DNA of 64,000 bases from positions 1 to 64,000 of the forward strand of contig JAFGVV010000049.1 in assembly GCA_016937795.1 (NCBI GenBank), in the 5' to 3' direction. This stretch comes from Paludibacteraceae bacterium (GTDB lineage Bacteria; Bacteroidota; Bacteroidia; Bacteroidales; Paludibacteraceae). Below, piece by piece: positions 28,140 through 36,846 of this stretch. Both the position numbers and the translations under genes were made by a program. The notes below the pieces were generated by a model. That model ran no database searches. It was not told where the DNA came from and saw only the letters and a program-made list of their open reading frames with translations. Numbering within the stretch: position 1 is the first letter of the stretch; each line of letters begins with the position of its first letter.

Positions 28140-29201
28140 ATGAACAGAAGAATCATGCTTTTAAGCACAGTACTTTTCATTATTCTCAGTATTTCAGTTT
28201 CGGCAAAATCGAAACCTAAAAACCTGATCTTTATTATAGGCGATGGCATGGGAATTGCCCAAATACACACCGGCATGATAAAAAACGGAAACACATTGAA
28301 CATCGAACAATTCAAACATATCGGCTTCTCAAAAACATATTCCTATAGCCATTTCACAACCGATTCGGGTGCCGGAGGTACAGCCTTAGCCACTGGTGTG
28401 AAGACCCGAAACGGGATGATTGGTATGTCGCCCGACTCTGTAGCAGTAAAATCGGTGTTACACCTGGCCGAAGATAAAAAACTATCTACAGGTTTGGTTA
28501 CAGCCTGTGCGGTCACACATGCGACTCCGGCGAGCTTTGTAGCTCATCAAATCAATCGGAATATGTACGAGGAAATTGCTGCCGACTTTTTAAAGACCGA
28601 TATCGATGTGTTTATCGGAGGTGGTCGCAATAATTTTGAGAAACGATTAGACAACAGAAACCTCAGCGACGAACTCAGAACCAAAGGATATCAGGTTGCA
28701 CATACTGAAAAAGATGTGGCAGCAGTTAAAAGCGGAAAATTAGCCGGTTTACTCTACCCCGACCATACGCCTGCTATGCCTGAGCGAGGCAATTTTTTAC
28801 CCGACATGTCTATGAAAGCCATCGAATTACTCGACGATAATAAAAAAGGTTTTTTTCTTATGATAGAAGGATCGCAAATCGACTGGGCAGGACACGATAA
28901 TAATGCAGACAATATTGCTTTAGAGGTGATCGACCTCGATATCACCATAGGCCGTGTACTCGATTATGCCCGTCGCGATGGCAATACACTGGTAATCGTT
29001 ACTGCCGATCATGAAACAGGCGGACTTACAATTCCCGATGGAAATATCAAAGAAAAGAGATTCAATGCATACTTCAGTACCAAAAACCACTCAGGTGTAA
29101 TGGTCCCTGTATTTGCATTCGGACCAGGTGCCGAAGAGTTTAGCGGGTTCCTCGAAAACACTGATTTCAAACAAAAAATAGTAAACTTGCTTAAACTATA
29201 A
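28140..29201 (+). CDS. phoA: Exported alkaline phosphatase
   Basis: 353 residues with a signal peptide (cleavage near VSA). Metal ligand Asp in IGDGMG (D35), nucleophile Ser in TTDSGAGGTALATG (S76), zinc ligands in GSQIDWAGHDNN and TADHETGG. It hydrolyses phosphomonoesters in the periplasm. It is shorter than E. coli PhoA (about 470), as is common in Bacteroidota. It has no evident pho box. Confidence 0.88.
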   Translation: MNRRIMLLSTVLFIILSISVSAKSKPKNLIFIIGDGMGIAQIHTGMIKNGNTLNIEQFKHIGFSKTYSYSHFTTDSGAGGTALATGVKTRNGMIGMSPDSVAVKSVLHLAEDKKLSTGLVTACAVTHATPASFVAHQINRNMYEEIAADFLKTDIDVFIGGGRNNFEKRLDNRNLSDELRTKGYQVAHTEKDVAAVKSGKLAGLLYPDHTPAMPERGNFLPDMSMKAIELLDDNKKGFFLMIEGSQIDWAGHDNNADNIALEVIDLDITIGRVLDYARRDGNTLVIVTADHETGGLTIPDGNIKEKRFNAYFSTKNHSGVMVPVFAFGPGAEEFSGFLENTDFKQKIVNLLKL

Positions 29202-29307
29202 ATACACTTAAGCTTGTACTATGCGAATTAAATCTTTTCACTCAATAATTTCTATGTCTACTATTGTGTTAGAAGTATATCATTAAATATTACAACGATC
29301 TTATAAC

Positions 29308-29361
29308 TCAAAAAAAAACGAACCGGCTTCTGTGCAATAAACTTACAGAATGCCGGTTTTC
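29308..29361 (-). terminator. Hairpin between phoA and the ygbA-like gene
   Basis: AACCGGCTTCTGT (29321-29333) pairs with ACAGAATGCCGGTT (29345-29358) with a one-base bulge. The T-run of a classic terminator lies on the minus-strand side. It ends about eight bases before the ATG of the next plus-strand gene, so it may also affect that gene's translation start. Confidence 0.5.
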
Positions 29362-29368
29362 GCATAGC

Positions 29369-29680
29369 ATGGCAGCCATTGTAACTGAAAAAAAAACTGT
29401 GACCCGAATGATTCGAATTTATTGCCGACTGAAGCACAATCAGCACGGGAAGGGCCTGTGTCCTCATTGCAGTGAAGTACTTAAATATGCTCACCAAAGG
29501 CTTGAAAACTGCGTTTTTGGTGATGGGAAACCTGCCTGCGCCAAATGCCCTGTACATTGTTATAAGCCCGAAATGCGTGCCAAAATCCGAACAATAATGC
29601 GCTTCTCGGGTCCACTAATGCCTTTGGCACATCCGGTCGACACTTTAAGACATTATATATCAGCTGCATTACATAAGTAA
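29369..29680 (+). CDS. Nitrous-oxide-stimulated promoter family protein (YgbA-like)
   Basis: 103 residues, cysteine-rich: C19, C31, C34, C48, C57, C60, C64, in the family pattern CPHC...LENCVFG...KPACAKCPVHCYKPEMR...MRFSGPLM. In enterobacteria ygbA is under NsrR control and linked to nitrosative stress. The Cys pattern suggests metal binding. The gene stands alone between phoA and a convergent FMN-binding protein, flanked by imperfect direct repeats. Confidence 0.85.
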   Translation: MAAIVTEKKTVTRMIRIYCRLKHNQHGKGLCPHCSEVLKYAHQRLENCVFGDGKPACAKCPVHCYKPEMRAKIRTIMRFSGPLMPLAHPVDTLRHYISAALHK

Positions 29681-29791
29681 CCGACAATTATTATCGATTA
29701 CTTAAGTCTTTTTCCTCCATAATTTCCATGTATTACGGAGTGTTAGAAAGATATCGTTAAATATGTCAATGCGCTTAAGCATCACGAATAA

Positions 29792-30325
29792 TTATCGTTT
29801 AACAGTTGCTCTTTTAGCTTTCTTTTCGGGTAAGATACCGGATCCTTTTTCGGAGAGAAAATGCACATTTTCGATTATGGCTGCGGCCGTCCTGGTAGCT
29901 CCTGTCACTGCATCGGGTATAATTTCTTTCACTTTTCTGATATGCTTCTGATTCCAGGTTTCGAAAAAACCCCTATCGACAAGCATGCGCAGATATGACG
30001 GACTTTCGTAATTCGACAAAATGGCTGTTTTGCGGACGATAAAATGAGTATCGGTAATAATTATAACGGGCGTTTCTCCGGCATAACCAACGATATGACT
30101 ACAATAGTTCCGACTGCAGATAGCAAAGCCAAGCGTTTCGTTGCTGCTGTTACAGATACGATACCAGTATTGATTGTACTCCTCCACTCTTTCAGCTTCG
30201 GGGAATACGTTCTGCACCACTTCCTTGTTCGAAACCTGATACAAAACATGTCGTCCTCTACGCTGCTGCGCAATCACTGATCCAAAAGAGAGCAGCAGTA
30301 CCAATAAAAATGTTCTATATTTCAT
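29792..30325 (-). CDS. Exported FMN-binding-domain-like protein
   Basis: 177 residues with a signal peptide ending in VIAQQ. The core GYAGETPVIIITD and the C-terminal DAVTGATRTA resemble the FMN-binding domain of RnfG, NqrC and NosR, where the Thr of SGATxT carries covalent FMN. Here the match is TGATRT. Such domains pass electrons at the outer face of the inner membrane. No partner oxidoreductase is adjacent. The upstream gap 30326-30563 holds no recognised gene. Confidence 0.7.
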   Translation of the reverse strand: MKYRTFLLVLLLSFGSVIAQQRRGRHVLYQVSNKEVVQNVFPEAERVEEYNQYWYRICNSSNETLGFAICSRNYCSHIVGYAGETPVIIITDTHFIVRKTAILSNYESPSYLRMLVDRGFFETWNQKHIRKVKEIIPDAVTGATRTAAAIIENVHFLSEKGSGILPEKKAKRATVKR

Positions 30326-30563
30326 ACTCTGAAAAATAATTGAAATAAGTAACAGGAAGGATATGATGTCGTAATTCCTGATAGCTGTTTTGAAAGGGAT
30401 TTTGGACTTGAATGAGAGCGTTTAGCGGTAAAACTAACAGTATTATTGAAATTAATCGAATTTAACTTCTTAATGCCCTTACTTCAACAATTAGTATAAA
30501 TGCGAATATACTACTCCTCTTACTTACAATTTATGATCATTCAATAATCGCTTGAATGGTTAC

Positions 30564-30597
30564 AAAAAACGGCTCAGACATTTTTCAGTCTGAACCG
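30564..30597 (-). terminator. Terminator of the bamA-skp operon
   Basis: On the minus strand CGGTTCAGAC pairs with GTCTGAGCCG around a short A/T loop and is followed by six T residues. It is 27 bases beyond the last skp stop. Confidence 0.75.
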
Positions 30598-30623
30598 CAT
30601 ATTTAATTCGAAATGCAGTATTT

Positions 30624-31133
30624 TTATTTAATACCTAGTTTCTTTTTAACCAGTGCCGTGATGTCATTCGAGTTAGGCGCTGTATAAAGAATTACCTGCG
30701 AACTCATATCGAAGATATAAGTGTATTTATTTTCAGTAGCCACATCTGTAATAGCTTTACGTACTTTCTCAATCACTGGATTTACAAGTTCCTGTTGTTT
30801 TTTCTGCAGGTCGGTGTAAGCCGATTGCTGAAAAGTAGCAATACGTTGTTCCATTTCCTGAATTTCGCTCTGACGAACCTGTTTGATACCATCGGCCATA
30901 TCACCCTGCTTTTCCTGATAGTCTTTGATTTTTACGTTATACTCTTCACGCATTTTCAGAAGTTCGCCTTCCCATTGTGCGCCTAACTCGTCAATCGTTT
31001 TTTCTACAGAAGCCAGTTCAGGCATTAATTTAATTATCTCCTGCGAATTTACGTGTCCCAGTTTTTCCTGAGCGAAAAGTCCGAGGGGTAATGCACATAG
31101 CATTATTAAAGCAATTTTTTTCAACATGTTCAT
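30624..31133 (-). CDS. OmpH/Skp-family periplasmic chaperone (second copy)
   Basis: 169 residues. Signal peptide ending in GLFAQ, then a long charged coiled coil (about residues 40-120), the Skp tentacle architecture, and a C-terminal IDVSSQVILYT-like segment (here IFDMSSQVILYT). It holds unfolded outer-membrane proteins for BamA. It follows a close paralogue, with its own -7 box at 31177-31184. Confidence 0.9.
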   Translation of the reverse strand: MNMLKKIALIMLCALPLGLFAQEKLGHVNSQEIIKLMPELASVEKTIDELGAQWEGELLKMREEYNVKIKDYQEKQGDMADGIKQVRQSEIQEMEQRIATFQQSAYTDLQKKQQELVNPVIEKVRKAITDVATENKYTYIFDMSSQVILYTAPNSNDITALVKKKLGIK

Positions 31134-31176
31134 TTATTTTTTTAGAGTTTTATTTTTACTTATAGTTTTAAGAATG

Positions 31177-31184
31177 CAAATTTA
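31177..31184 (-). promoter_or_regulatory. Internal -7 box before the second skp gene
   Basis: TAAATTTG on the minus strand, a perfect TAnnTTTG, 44 bases upstream of the downstream skp copy. Confidence 0.4.
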
Positions 31185-31189
31185 AAAAA

Positions 31190-31705
31190 TTATTTGGAAT
31201 AGCCCAACTTCTCAAGCACCAGGTCGCTGATATCAAGTTTAGGCGATACATATATCAGATTCATTGAGGAACTTTTATCGAAAACAGCACTCAGGTCTTT
31301 TTCGTTACTTATCTCCTGAATAGCCGCATATACCTCGTCCTGAATAGGCTTCATTAGGCTCTGCCGTTTTTTAAAAAGTTCACCTTCGGTTCCAAAATAG
31401 CTGCGTTTCAACTCCTGTGCTACTTTTTCCTTCTCTACAATTTCTTCCTCGCGCTTCACTTTCATTTCTGCAGAAAGAAAAACGAGTTCTGTCTGGTAGT
31501 TTTTATACATATTCTGCACCTCCTGCATTTGTAGCTCCACTTCCGATTGCCATTTTTTCGATATTTGCGACAACTGCTCGTTGGCAGTCTCGAATGCGGG
31601 TATATTTTTCATAATGTACTCCATATCAACCATTGCAAACTTCTGTGCACTTACACCAAAAGCAATTCCGGCTAAAAGAAACAGGGAAATAATTTTTTTT
31701 TTCAT
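31190..31705 (-). CDS. OmpH/Skp-family periplasmic chaperone (first copy)
   Basis: 171 residues from MKKKIIS. Signal peptide ending in GVSAQ, coiled-coil middle, and SSMNLIYVSPKLDISDLVLEKLG at the C-terminus (cited by LDISDLVLEKLG). Paralogue of the next gene and downstream of bamA, the standard Bacteroidota arrangement. The two copies may serve different clients. Confidence 0.9.
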   Translation of the reverse strand: MKKKIISLFLLAGIAFGVSAQKFAMVDMEYIMKNIPAFETANEQLSQISKKWQSEVELQMQEVQNMYKNYQTELVFLSAEMKVKREEEIVEKEKVAQELKRSYFGTEGELFKKRQSLMKPIQDEVYAAIQEISNEKDLSAVFDKSSSMNLIYVSPKLDISDLVLEKLGYSK

Positions 31706-31854
31706 GACCATTCGTTTTTAGTACTTTCTATGATTTTATATTCTGATACCGGTTATACAAATTCTTTGCCAAAGTTTTTTTTATTGACTAAACATTCTGA
31801 TTGTAGTTTTCTATAGTGCTATCATTTAACCATCAACTGTCAATTGTCAACTTT

Positions 31855-34506
31855 TTACAGTTCCTGTCCTAACACGAAGTGAAACTGACTTCCACCCTGA
31901 CGGCCATCATAACCTTTATCAAAACCATAAGCCCAGTCGATACCCATCATACCAAACATAGGCAGGAAGATGCGTACACCTACACCCGCAGAACGTTTCA
32001 GGTCGAAAGGATTATACTTTTTGATAGACGCAAAACTGTTACCGGCTTCGAGGAATGCCAGTGCATAAATGGTGGCCGATTGCTCCAGCGACAACGGGAA
32101 CCGAAGTTCCATTGTAAATTTGTTGTACAAATAGCCGGTATAACTTCCTGTAAGCGCATTTACCGGAGTCAGCGAACCACTCTCGTAGCCACGCATGGCC
32201 ACATAGTCAGTCCCGTAACTTGTGTAAGCCGACATGCCATCGCCGCCCATATAGAAGGTCTCAAAAGGAGATTTTGCATTTTCGTTGTAATGACCCAGAT
32301 ACGAGAACATGGCACGGGTCATAAGCACCAGTGCTTTGTCGTTGGAGGTAAGCGGAGTAAACATTTTTCCGCTAAAAGTCCATTTATGATATTCAATCCA
32401 TTTGTATTTTTCCTGCTCGGTAAGTGTACCCGAGGCATAATCCTTTCCGTTAAACGAAGAGTATGGTGGAGTTACTTTTAATCCCAGTGAAAAAGAAGAA
32501 CCCCGACGTGTATAAATTGGATTATCGATAGAGTTACGACTCAGGGTCAGATTCAGACTCAGGTTGTTGAACATACCCTCGGTAATGGGAAACATCGAAC
32601 GATACCAGCCTTTGAGCATAAACAGCTGATACGAAAGTTCTCCGTAAAATGTAAAGAAGTCATCGGGCCAGCTCAAACGTTTTCCGTATCCGAGCGATGC
32701 GCCTGCCGTACGCATATATTTATCTGGATCCATTTCGCTATCGTAGTACGAGCTGTTGTATGAGTTACCATACGAACTTCCATAACCCGAATCGTAGCCG
32801 TAACCACCGTAACCACCATAGCTGCCATAACCGCCATATCCATATTGCCCGTAGCTCGATTGTATATTGTTCAGATATCGATCGCTGATGGTCGATTGCG
32901 ACGAGTAATAAATAGCAGCCGAAAGCGAATTAGGTCGTTTCCCTCCCAGCCAGGGCTCAAGGAATGACATACTTACCGACGAATACGACTGACCATTTGT
33001 ACGGGCATTCAACGAAAAAGTCTGACCTTCGCCCTGAGGCACAATGCGGTATGTGTCGGGACGGAAAAGATTCTGAATGGCAAAATTACTAAACTTCAAA
33101 CCAATACTTCCAACAATACCTGTCGACCCCCAACCGGCTGAAAATTCTACCTGATCGCTACCTTTGGTTTCGAGTTCGTAAGTAATATCCACTGTTCCAT
33201 CTTCTGGGTTTGGCTGAATATCAGGACGAAGTTTTTCCTGATCGAAATGCCCCATCTGAGCAAGTTCACGTAACGAACGCATAATGTCGGACTGACTGTA
33301 AAGCTGACCCGGTTTGGTGCGTAGTTCGCGACGCACTACATGCTCGTACACACGGGTATTACCGGTAATATTAATTTCGTTGATAGTGGCTGGTTTACCC
33401 TCGTAAATACGCATTTCAAAATCAATTGAGTCGTTTTCGACCAACACTTCTACCGGTTCAATTTGCGAAAACAGATAACCTCTGTCCTGATACAGTTTGC
33501 TGACAGCATCTGTCTCGTCGGTTTGCAAACGCTCCATTAAATGCTTGTAATTATACACATCACCCTTTTTGATATTCAGCACTGCGTCTAAAAAATCATA
33601 AGGGTAAATAGTATTGCCAATCCATTTGATGTTTCTGAAATAATATTTACGACCTTCGTCGACTGTAAGATATACAATAACACTTTTCTCATCGAATTTG
33701 GCTACACTGTCGCTTACAATATAGGCATCGCGATAACCAATTTCGTTGTATTTATCAATTAATGCAATTTTATCCTTTTCAAATTCTTCGTTTACAAATT
33801 TCTTTGTCCTGAAAAAGTTACGCCAGTTTCTGTCGTTGGTCTTTTTCATTACTTTGTTTATCTGATTAAACGTAAGTGCATTGTTTCCTGTCACCACAAT
33901 TTGCTGTACCCTGTTTTTCAATTTCTTATCCACTTCCACATCCACAATCACATGTCCGGCTTTGGCAGGGTCGTTTCGTTGTAACACACCTACTTCCACA
34001 TTCATAAAGCCTTTATCCTCCATATATTTTGCTATCACCTTTTTGGCTCGGTCCGAAATATTGGGCGTAATCTGATTACCTTTTACTATGCTGAGTTTGA
34101 GTTCCAAATCTTCAATCTCTCCTTTTTTCAGTCCGTGATAATTAATTTCCGAAACACGTGGACGCTCGGTAAGGGCTATCTCGAGCCATATTTTGTCTTC
34201 CTCTGTTTTTGTGGAGTAAATTTTCACATCGGCAAAAAGTCCCTGTTTCCAGAATCGTTTCACAGCTGAGGTCACTTCATCACCCGGTACATTGATTACA
34301 TCGCCTACTGCAAGGCCCGAAAAACCAACGAGCACAAAATCCTCGTAATTGTCGGCACCTTTGATAGTGATTTCAGCAATTTCGTATTTGCGGGGAGAAG
34401 TATAATCAATCAGTGGCATTTCCTCATTATCCTGTGCAAATAAATTTACAAGTGCAGGACTGATCATCAGCCATAGTAAGAAAACAAAAACAGTTTTTTG
34501 GCGCAT
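31855..34506 (-). CDS. bamA: Outer-membrane protein assembly factor BamA
   Basis: 883 residues. Signal peptide (about 1-25), five POTRA-type repeats (to about residue 440), then a C-terminal beta-barrel ending in a FHFVLGQEL strand. Inserts outer-membrane proteins. Within the barrel, residues about 545-600 form a striking Tyr/Gly/Ser-rich stretch (YGGYGSYGGYGGYGY is its core) followed by SSYYDSEMDP, probably a surface or periplasmic loop. The VRGYESG-like MRGYESGSL motif is present. Confidence 0.95.
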   Translation of the reverse strand: MRQKTVFVFLLWLMISPALVNLFAQDNEEMPLIDYTSPRKYEIAEITIKGADNYEDFVLVGFSGLAVGDVINVPGDEVTSAVKRFWKQGLFADVKIYSTKTEEDKIWLEIALTERPRVSEINYHGLKKGEIEDLELKLSIVKGNQITPNISDRAKKVIAKYMEDKGFMNVEVGVLQRNDPAKAGHVIVDVEVDKKLKNRVQQIVVTGNNALTFNQINKVMKKTNDRNWRNFFRTKKFVNEEFEKDKIALIDKYNEIGYRDAYIVSDSVAKFDEKSVIVYLTVDEGRKYYFRNIKWIGNTIYPYDFLDAVLNIKKGDVYNYKHLMERLQTDETDAVSKLYQDRGYLFSQIEPVEVLVENDSIDFEMRIYEGKPATINEINITGNTRVYEHVVRRELRTKPGQLYSQSDIMRSLRELAQMGHFDQEKLRPDIQPNPEDGTVDITYELETKGSDQVEFSAGWGSTGIVGSIGLKFSNFAIQNLFRPDTYRIVPQGEGQTFSLNARTNGQSYSSVSMSFLEPWLGGKRPNSLSAAIYYSSQSTISDRYLNNIQSSYGQYGYGGYGSYGGYGGYGYDSGYGSSYGNSYNSSYYDSEMDPDKYMRTAGASLGYGKRLSWPDDFFTFYGELSYQLFMLKGWYRSMFPITEGMFNNLSLNLTLSRNSIDNPIYTRRGSSFSLGLKVTPPYSSFNGKDYASGTLTEQEKYKWIEYHKWTFSGKMFTPLTSNDKALVLMTRAMFSYLGHYNENAKSPFETFYMGGDGMSAYTSYGTDYVAMRGYESGSLTPVNALTGSYTGYLYNKFTMELRFPLSLEQSATIYALAFLEAGNSFASIKKYNPFDLKRSAGVGVRIFLPMFGMMGIDWAYGFDKGYDGRQGGSQFHFVLGQEL

Positions 34507-34544
34507 AAAGCTAAAATAAATACGGTATGCAATGAATTAATATT

Positions 34545-35270
34545 TTATTTCCCAAAGCGACGTTCGCGCGATTGGTATTCTACAATGGCTTCATAGAAAT
34601 TTTCTTTTCTGAAATCGGGCCAGTGTGTATTTGTAAAATAGAGTTCGGTATAAGCAATTTGCCATAAAAGAAAATTACTGATACGAATTTCGCCACTGGT
34701 ACGAATCATCAGATCGGGATCAGGTATTTCGCGGGTGGTCAGATAGTTCGATATGGTCTCGTCGGTAATGTCGCTGATTGATATTTTGCTGTTTTTTACA
34801 TCGTTGCAAAGTAACTTTATGGCATTATTAATTTCCCAGCGCGACGAATAACTTAGTGCAAGCACCAGTGTAAGGCCATCGTTAACGGATGTTTCAGCAA
34901 TACAACGCTGCAGTTTTTTGGCAGCGCCAGCGGGCAAACGTGACAAATCACCAATGGCTTTGAGTCGCACATTATTTTTATTCAATGTAGGAGTTTCTTT
35001 TTCAATGGTGTCGACCAGCAACTCCATCAGGGCATTCACTTCGTGCTCGGGTCGAGCCCAGTTTTCGGTCGAGAATGCATAAAGTGTCAGGTATTTAATA
35101 CCCGTTTCGGCTGCGGCCTCAGTCACTTCGCGAACCGATATTACTCCATTCTGATGCCCGAATATACGGTCGTAACCACGCTCTTTGGCCCAGCGTCCGT
35201 TGCCATCCATTATGATAGCAATGTGCCGGGGAAGATGGTATGAATCAATTTTTTCTTTGAAGCTTGACAT
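34545..35270 (-). CDS. uppS: Undecaprenyl diphosphate synthase (isoprenyl transferase)
   Basis: 241 residues. cis-Prenyltransferase motifs: [17 protein letters not shown] with the catalytic Asp, [20 protein letters not shown] and the C-terminal [20 protein letters not shown] (cited by [16 protein letters not shown]). It makes the lipid carrier for peptidoglycan and surface glycans. It lies 38 bases upstream of bamA on the same transcript. Confidence 0.96.
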   Translation of the reverse strand: MSSFKEKIDSYHLPRHIAIIMDGNGRWAKERGYDRIFGHQNGVISVREVTEAAAETGIKYLTLYAFSTENWARPEHEVNALMELLVDTIEKETPTLNKNNVRLKAIGDLSRLPAGAAKKLQRCIAETSVNDGLTLVLALSYSSRWEINNAIKLLCNDVKNSKISISDITDETISNYLTTREIPDPDLMIRTSGEIRISNFLLWQIAYTELYFTNTHWPDFRKENFYEAIVEYQSRERRFGK

Positions 35271-35303
35271 ATTTTATGTTGTAGACTGAAAGTTTACTCC
35301 TTT

Positions 35304-35975
35304 TTACCAGTTGTTATTACAATTACAGCGCTCTTTGAAAATATTCACCGTAAGTCCTACACTGAATGTCGACAATAAATCGTTGTTCAGTAAGTTAGAG
35401 CCATTCAAATGACCCGGATTATTCAAAGCTCTTACACCTTCGAGCTGGTCGGTGAGCAAAAGCCTGTTCGACCATTTGAGTTGCAGATTTAGCTTGTCTG
35501 ACAGCATAAACTTCGCTCCTACTCCAAACATATAGCTGAATTTCAGCTGCGGACTTTGTTCGTACAAATAATGCATTCCACCCACTCCGGCAAAAATAAA
35601 AGTTGAATATTTACGACTGAATGGCCTATAGGGCTTATCCTCCAGATCGAAAAAATTAAACTCTCCACTCAGATCGAAAGCATTCACACGATTATCGAAA
35701 CGCTGTATGACTGCATTGGGTAACATGCCTTCTCCTACAATATCCGTCAGGTGCCAATCGGCCGACAATGCCAAACGACTATTGAATTTTTGTCGGTACT
35801 GAAGCCCAAAAGCAGCTTGCTGATTTGCAAACAGCTTGCTATTGGCATCACCCAGATAAAAGGAAGTCCCTCCAACAGGTCCAATTTCGGCTCTGTATCT
35901 TTCTTGTGCATACGACCATAAACTAAGAAATATCATTAACACCAAACTTTGATATCTAATTACTTTAAAATTCAT
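35304..35975 (-). CDS. DUF6089-family outer-membrane beta-barrel-like protein
   Basis: 223 residues with a signal peptide (cleavage near SYAQ). The body has alternating hydrophobic strands and GGTSFYLGDANSK, typical of DUF6089, and ends in a short Cys/Asn tail (CNCNNNW). Function unknown, probably a small barrel. It leads the uppS-bamA-skp operon. Confidence 0.8.
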   Translation of the reverse strand: MNFKVIRYQSLVLMIFLSLWSYAQERYRAEIGPVGGTSFYLGDANSKLFANQQAAFGLQYRQKFNSRLALSADWHLTDIVGEGMLPNAVIQRFDNRVNAFDLSGEFNFFDLEDKPYRPFSRKYSTFIFAGVGGMHYLYEQSPQLKFSYMFGVGAKFMLSDKLNLQLKWSNRLLLTDQLEGVRALNNPGHLNGSNLLNNDLLSTFSVGLTVNIFKERCNCNNNW

Positions 35976-36059
35976 TTTTTATTTCTATGAGTTTTATTGT
36001 TTAGATATTGAACGGGATTTATACATTAAAATTTTATGGTCTGCCCCAAAAAGCAGGAA

Positions 36060-36138
36060 CAAAAGTAATGATTATCTTTTAATTTGAGATGATTGCATTG
36101 GTTGATAATGCCTTATTTAACATAAAATTGCAAAAATA
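36060..36138 (-). promoter_or_regulatory. -7 boxes for the DUF6089-uppS-bamA-skp operon
   Basis: Two perfect TAnnTTTG boxes on the minus strand: TACTTTTG (36060-36067) and TATTTTTG (36131-36138). The nearer one is 85 bases from the DUF6089 start. Confidence 0.45.
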
Positions 36139-36184
36139 GTCGAATACTTGCAATACAAGTCCCGTTGCTGAAAAATCGTAAAAT

Positions 36185-36607
36185 TCAGACATTGCCCAAA
36201 AGCATCGAAAGTGCGTCGTTTTCTTTGGCGGTCATTTGGGCGCGTAACTCTGTAGTTTTATCATCCTGGCCACATAAATGCAGAATACCATGTATGATAA
36301 CCCGCCGTAATTCGATATCGTAAGCACTCTCGAATTGCTCTGAATTGGACTTTACAGTATCAAGACTGATAAAGATATCGCCCGAAATAGTTTTACCTTC
36401 GCTGTAATCGAAAGTAATAATGTCGGTATAATAATCATGATCAAGATACTGACGATTTACTTCGAGTATTTTTTCGTCATTGCAAAAAACATAAGCAATA
36501 TCGCCGGCTCTTTTGCTGTATTTTACAGCCACCGATTTTATCCAGGCACTGATTTGCTTTTTGTCGATAGCGGGCATTTCCACGCCCTCGGTTATGTATT
36601 GTATCAT
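36185..36607 (-). CDS. ybeY: Endoribonuclease YbeY (rRNA maturation factor)
   Basis: 140 residues, the usual length. Zinc site HGILHLCGQDD: the first two His are kept and the third ligand position is Asp rather than His, a variant I recall in Bacteroidota homologues. It processes 16S rRNA ends and assists ribosome quality control. The upstream gap contains the 8-bp tandem repeat at 36608-36652. Confidence 0.92.
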   Translation of the reverse strand: MIQYITEGVEMPAIDKKQISAWIKSVAVKYSKRAGDIAYVFCNDEKILEVNRQYLDHDYYTDIITFDYSEGKTISGDIFISLDTVKSNSEQFESAYDIELRRVIIHGILHLCGQDDKTTELRAQMTAKENDALSMLLGNV

Positions 36608-36652
36608 TTGGGTTTCAGGGTTTCAGGGTTTCAGGGTTTCAGAGTTTCAGAG
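36608..36652. repeat. 8-bp tandem repeat (GGTTTCAG)
   Basis: About five to six units of GGTTTCAG, later ones AGTTTCAG, begin at the ybeY start codon. It looks like slippage-prone noncoding DNA. Confidence 0.8.
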
Positions 36653-36846
36653 TTTGGGATTCGGGAATGATTCTCAATTCATCAGGAGTTCAAAAGTCTT
36701 TGCTCTTGTTTCAAAATTTTGGGTTGACTGGGTAATCAGTTGACCGTTTCTAATAGTCGGTACATTCAAATCGTAAATTGTAAAACTTGTTCCGATTTAT
36801 CGGAATGATTAAATTGTCAATTCTCAACTGTCAACTGTAATTGTTT

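Larger units (their letters stand above)
29247..29765. repeat. Imperfect direct repeats flanking the ygbA-like gene
   Basis: About 60 bases ending in GTGTTAGAAGTATATCATTA (near 29266-29285) and GTGTTAGAAAGATATCGTTA (near 29741-29760) resemble each other along their length, including an upstream TAATTTCYATG block. They lie on either side of the gene at 29369-29680. Confidence 0.6.
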
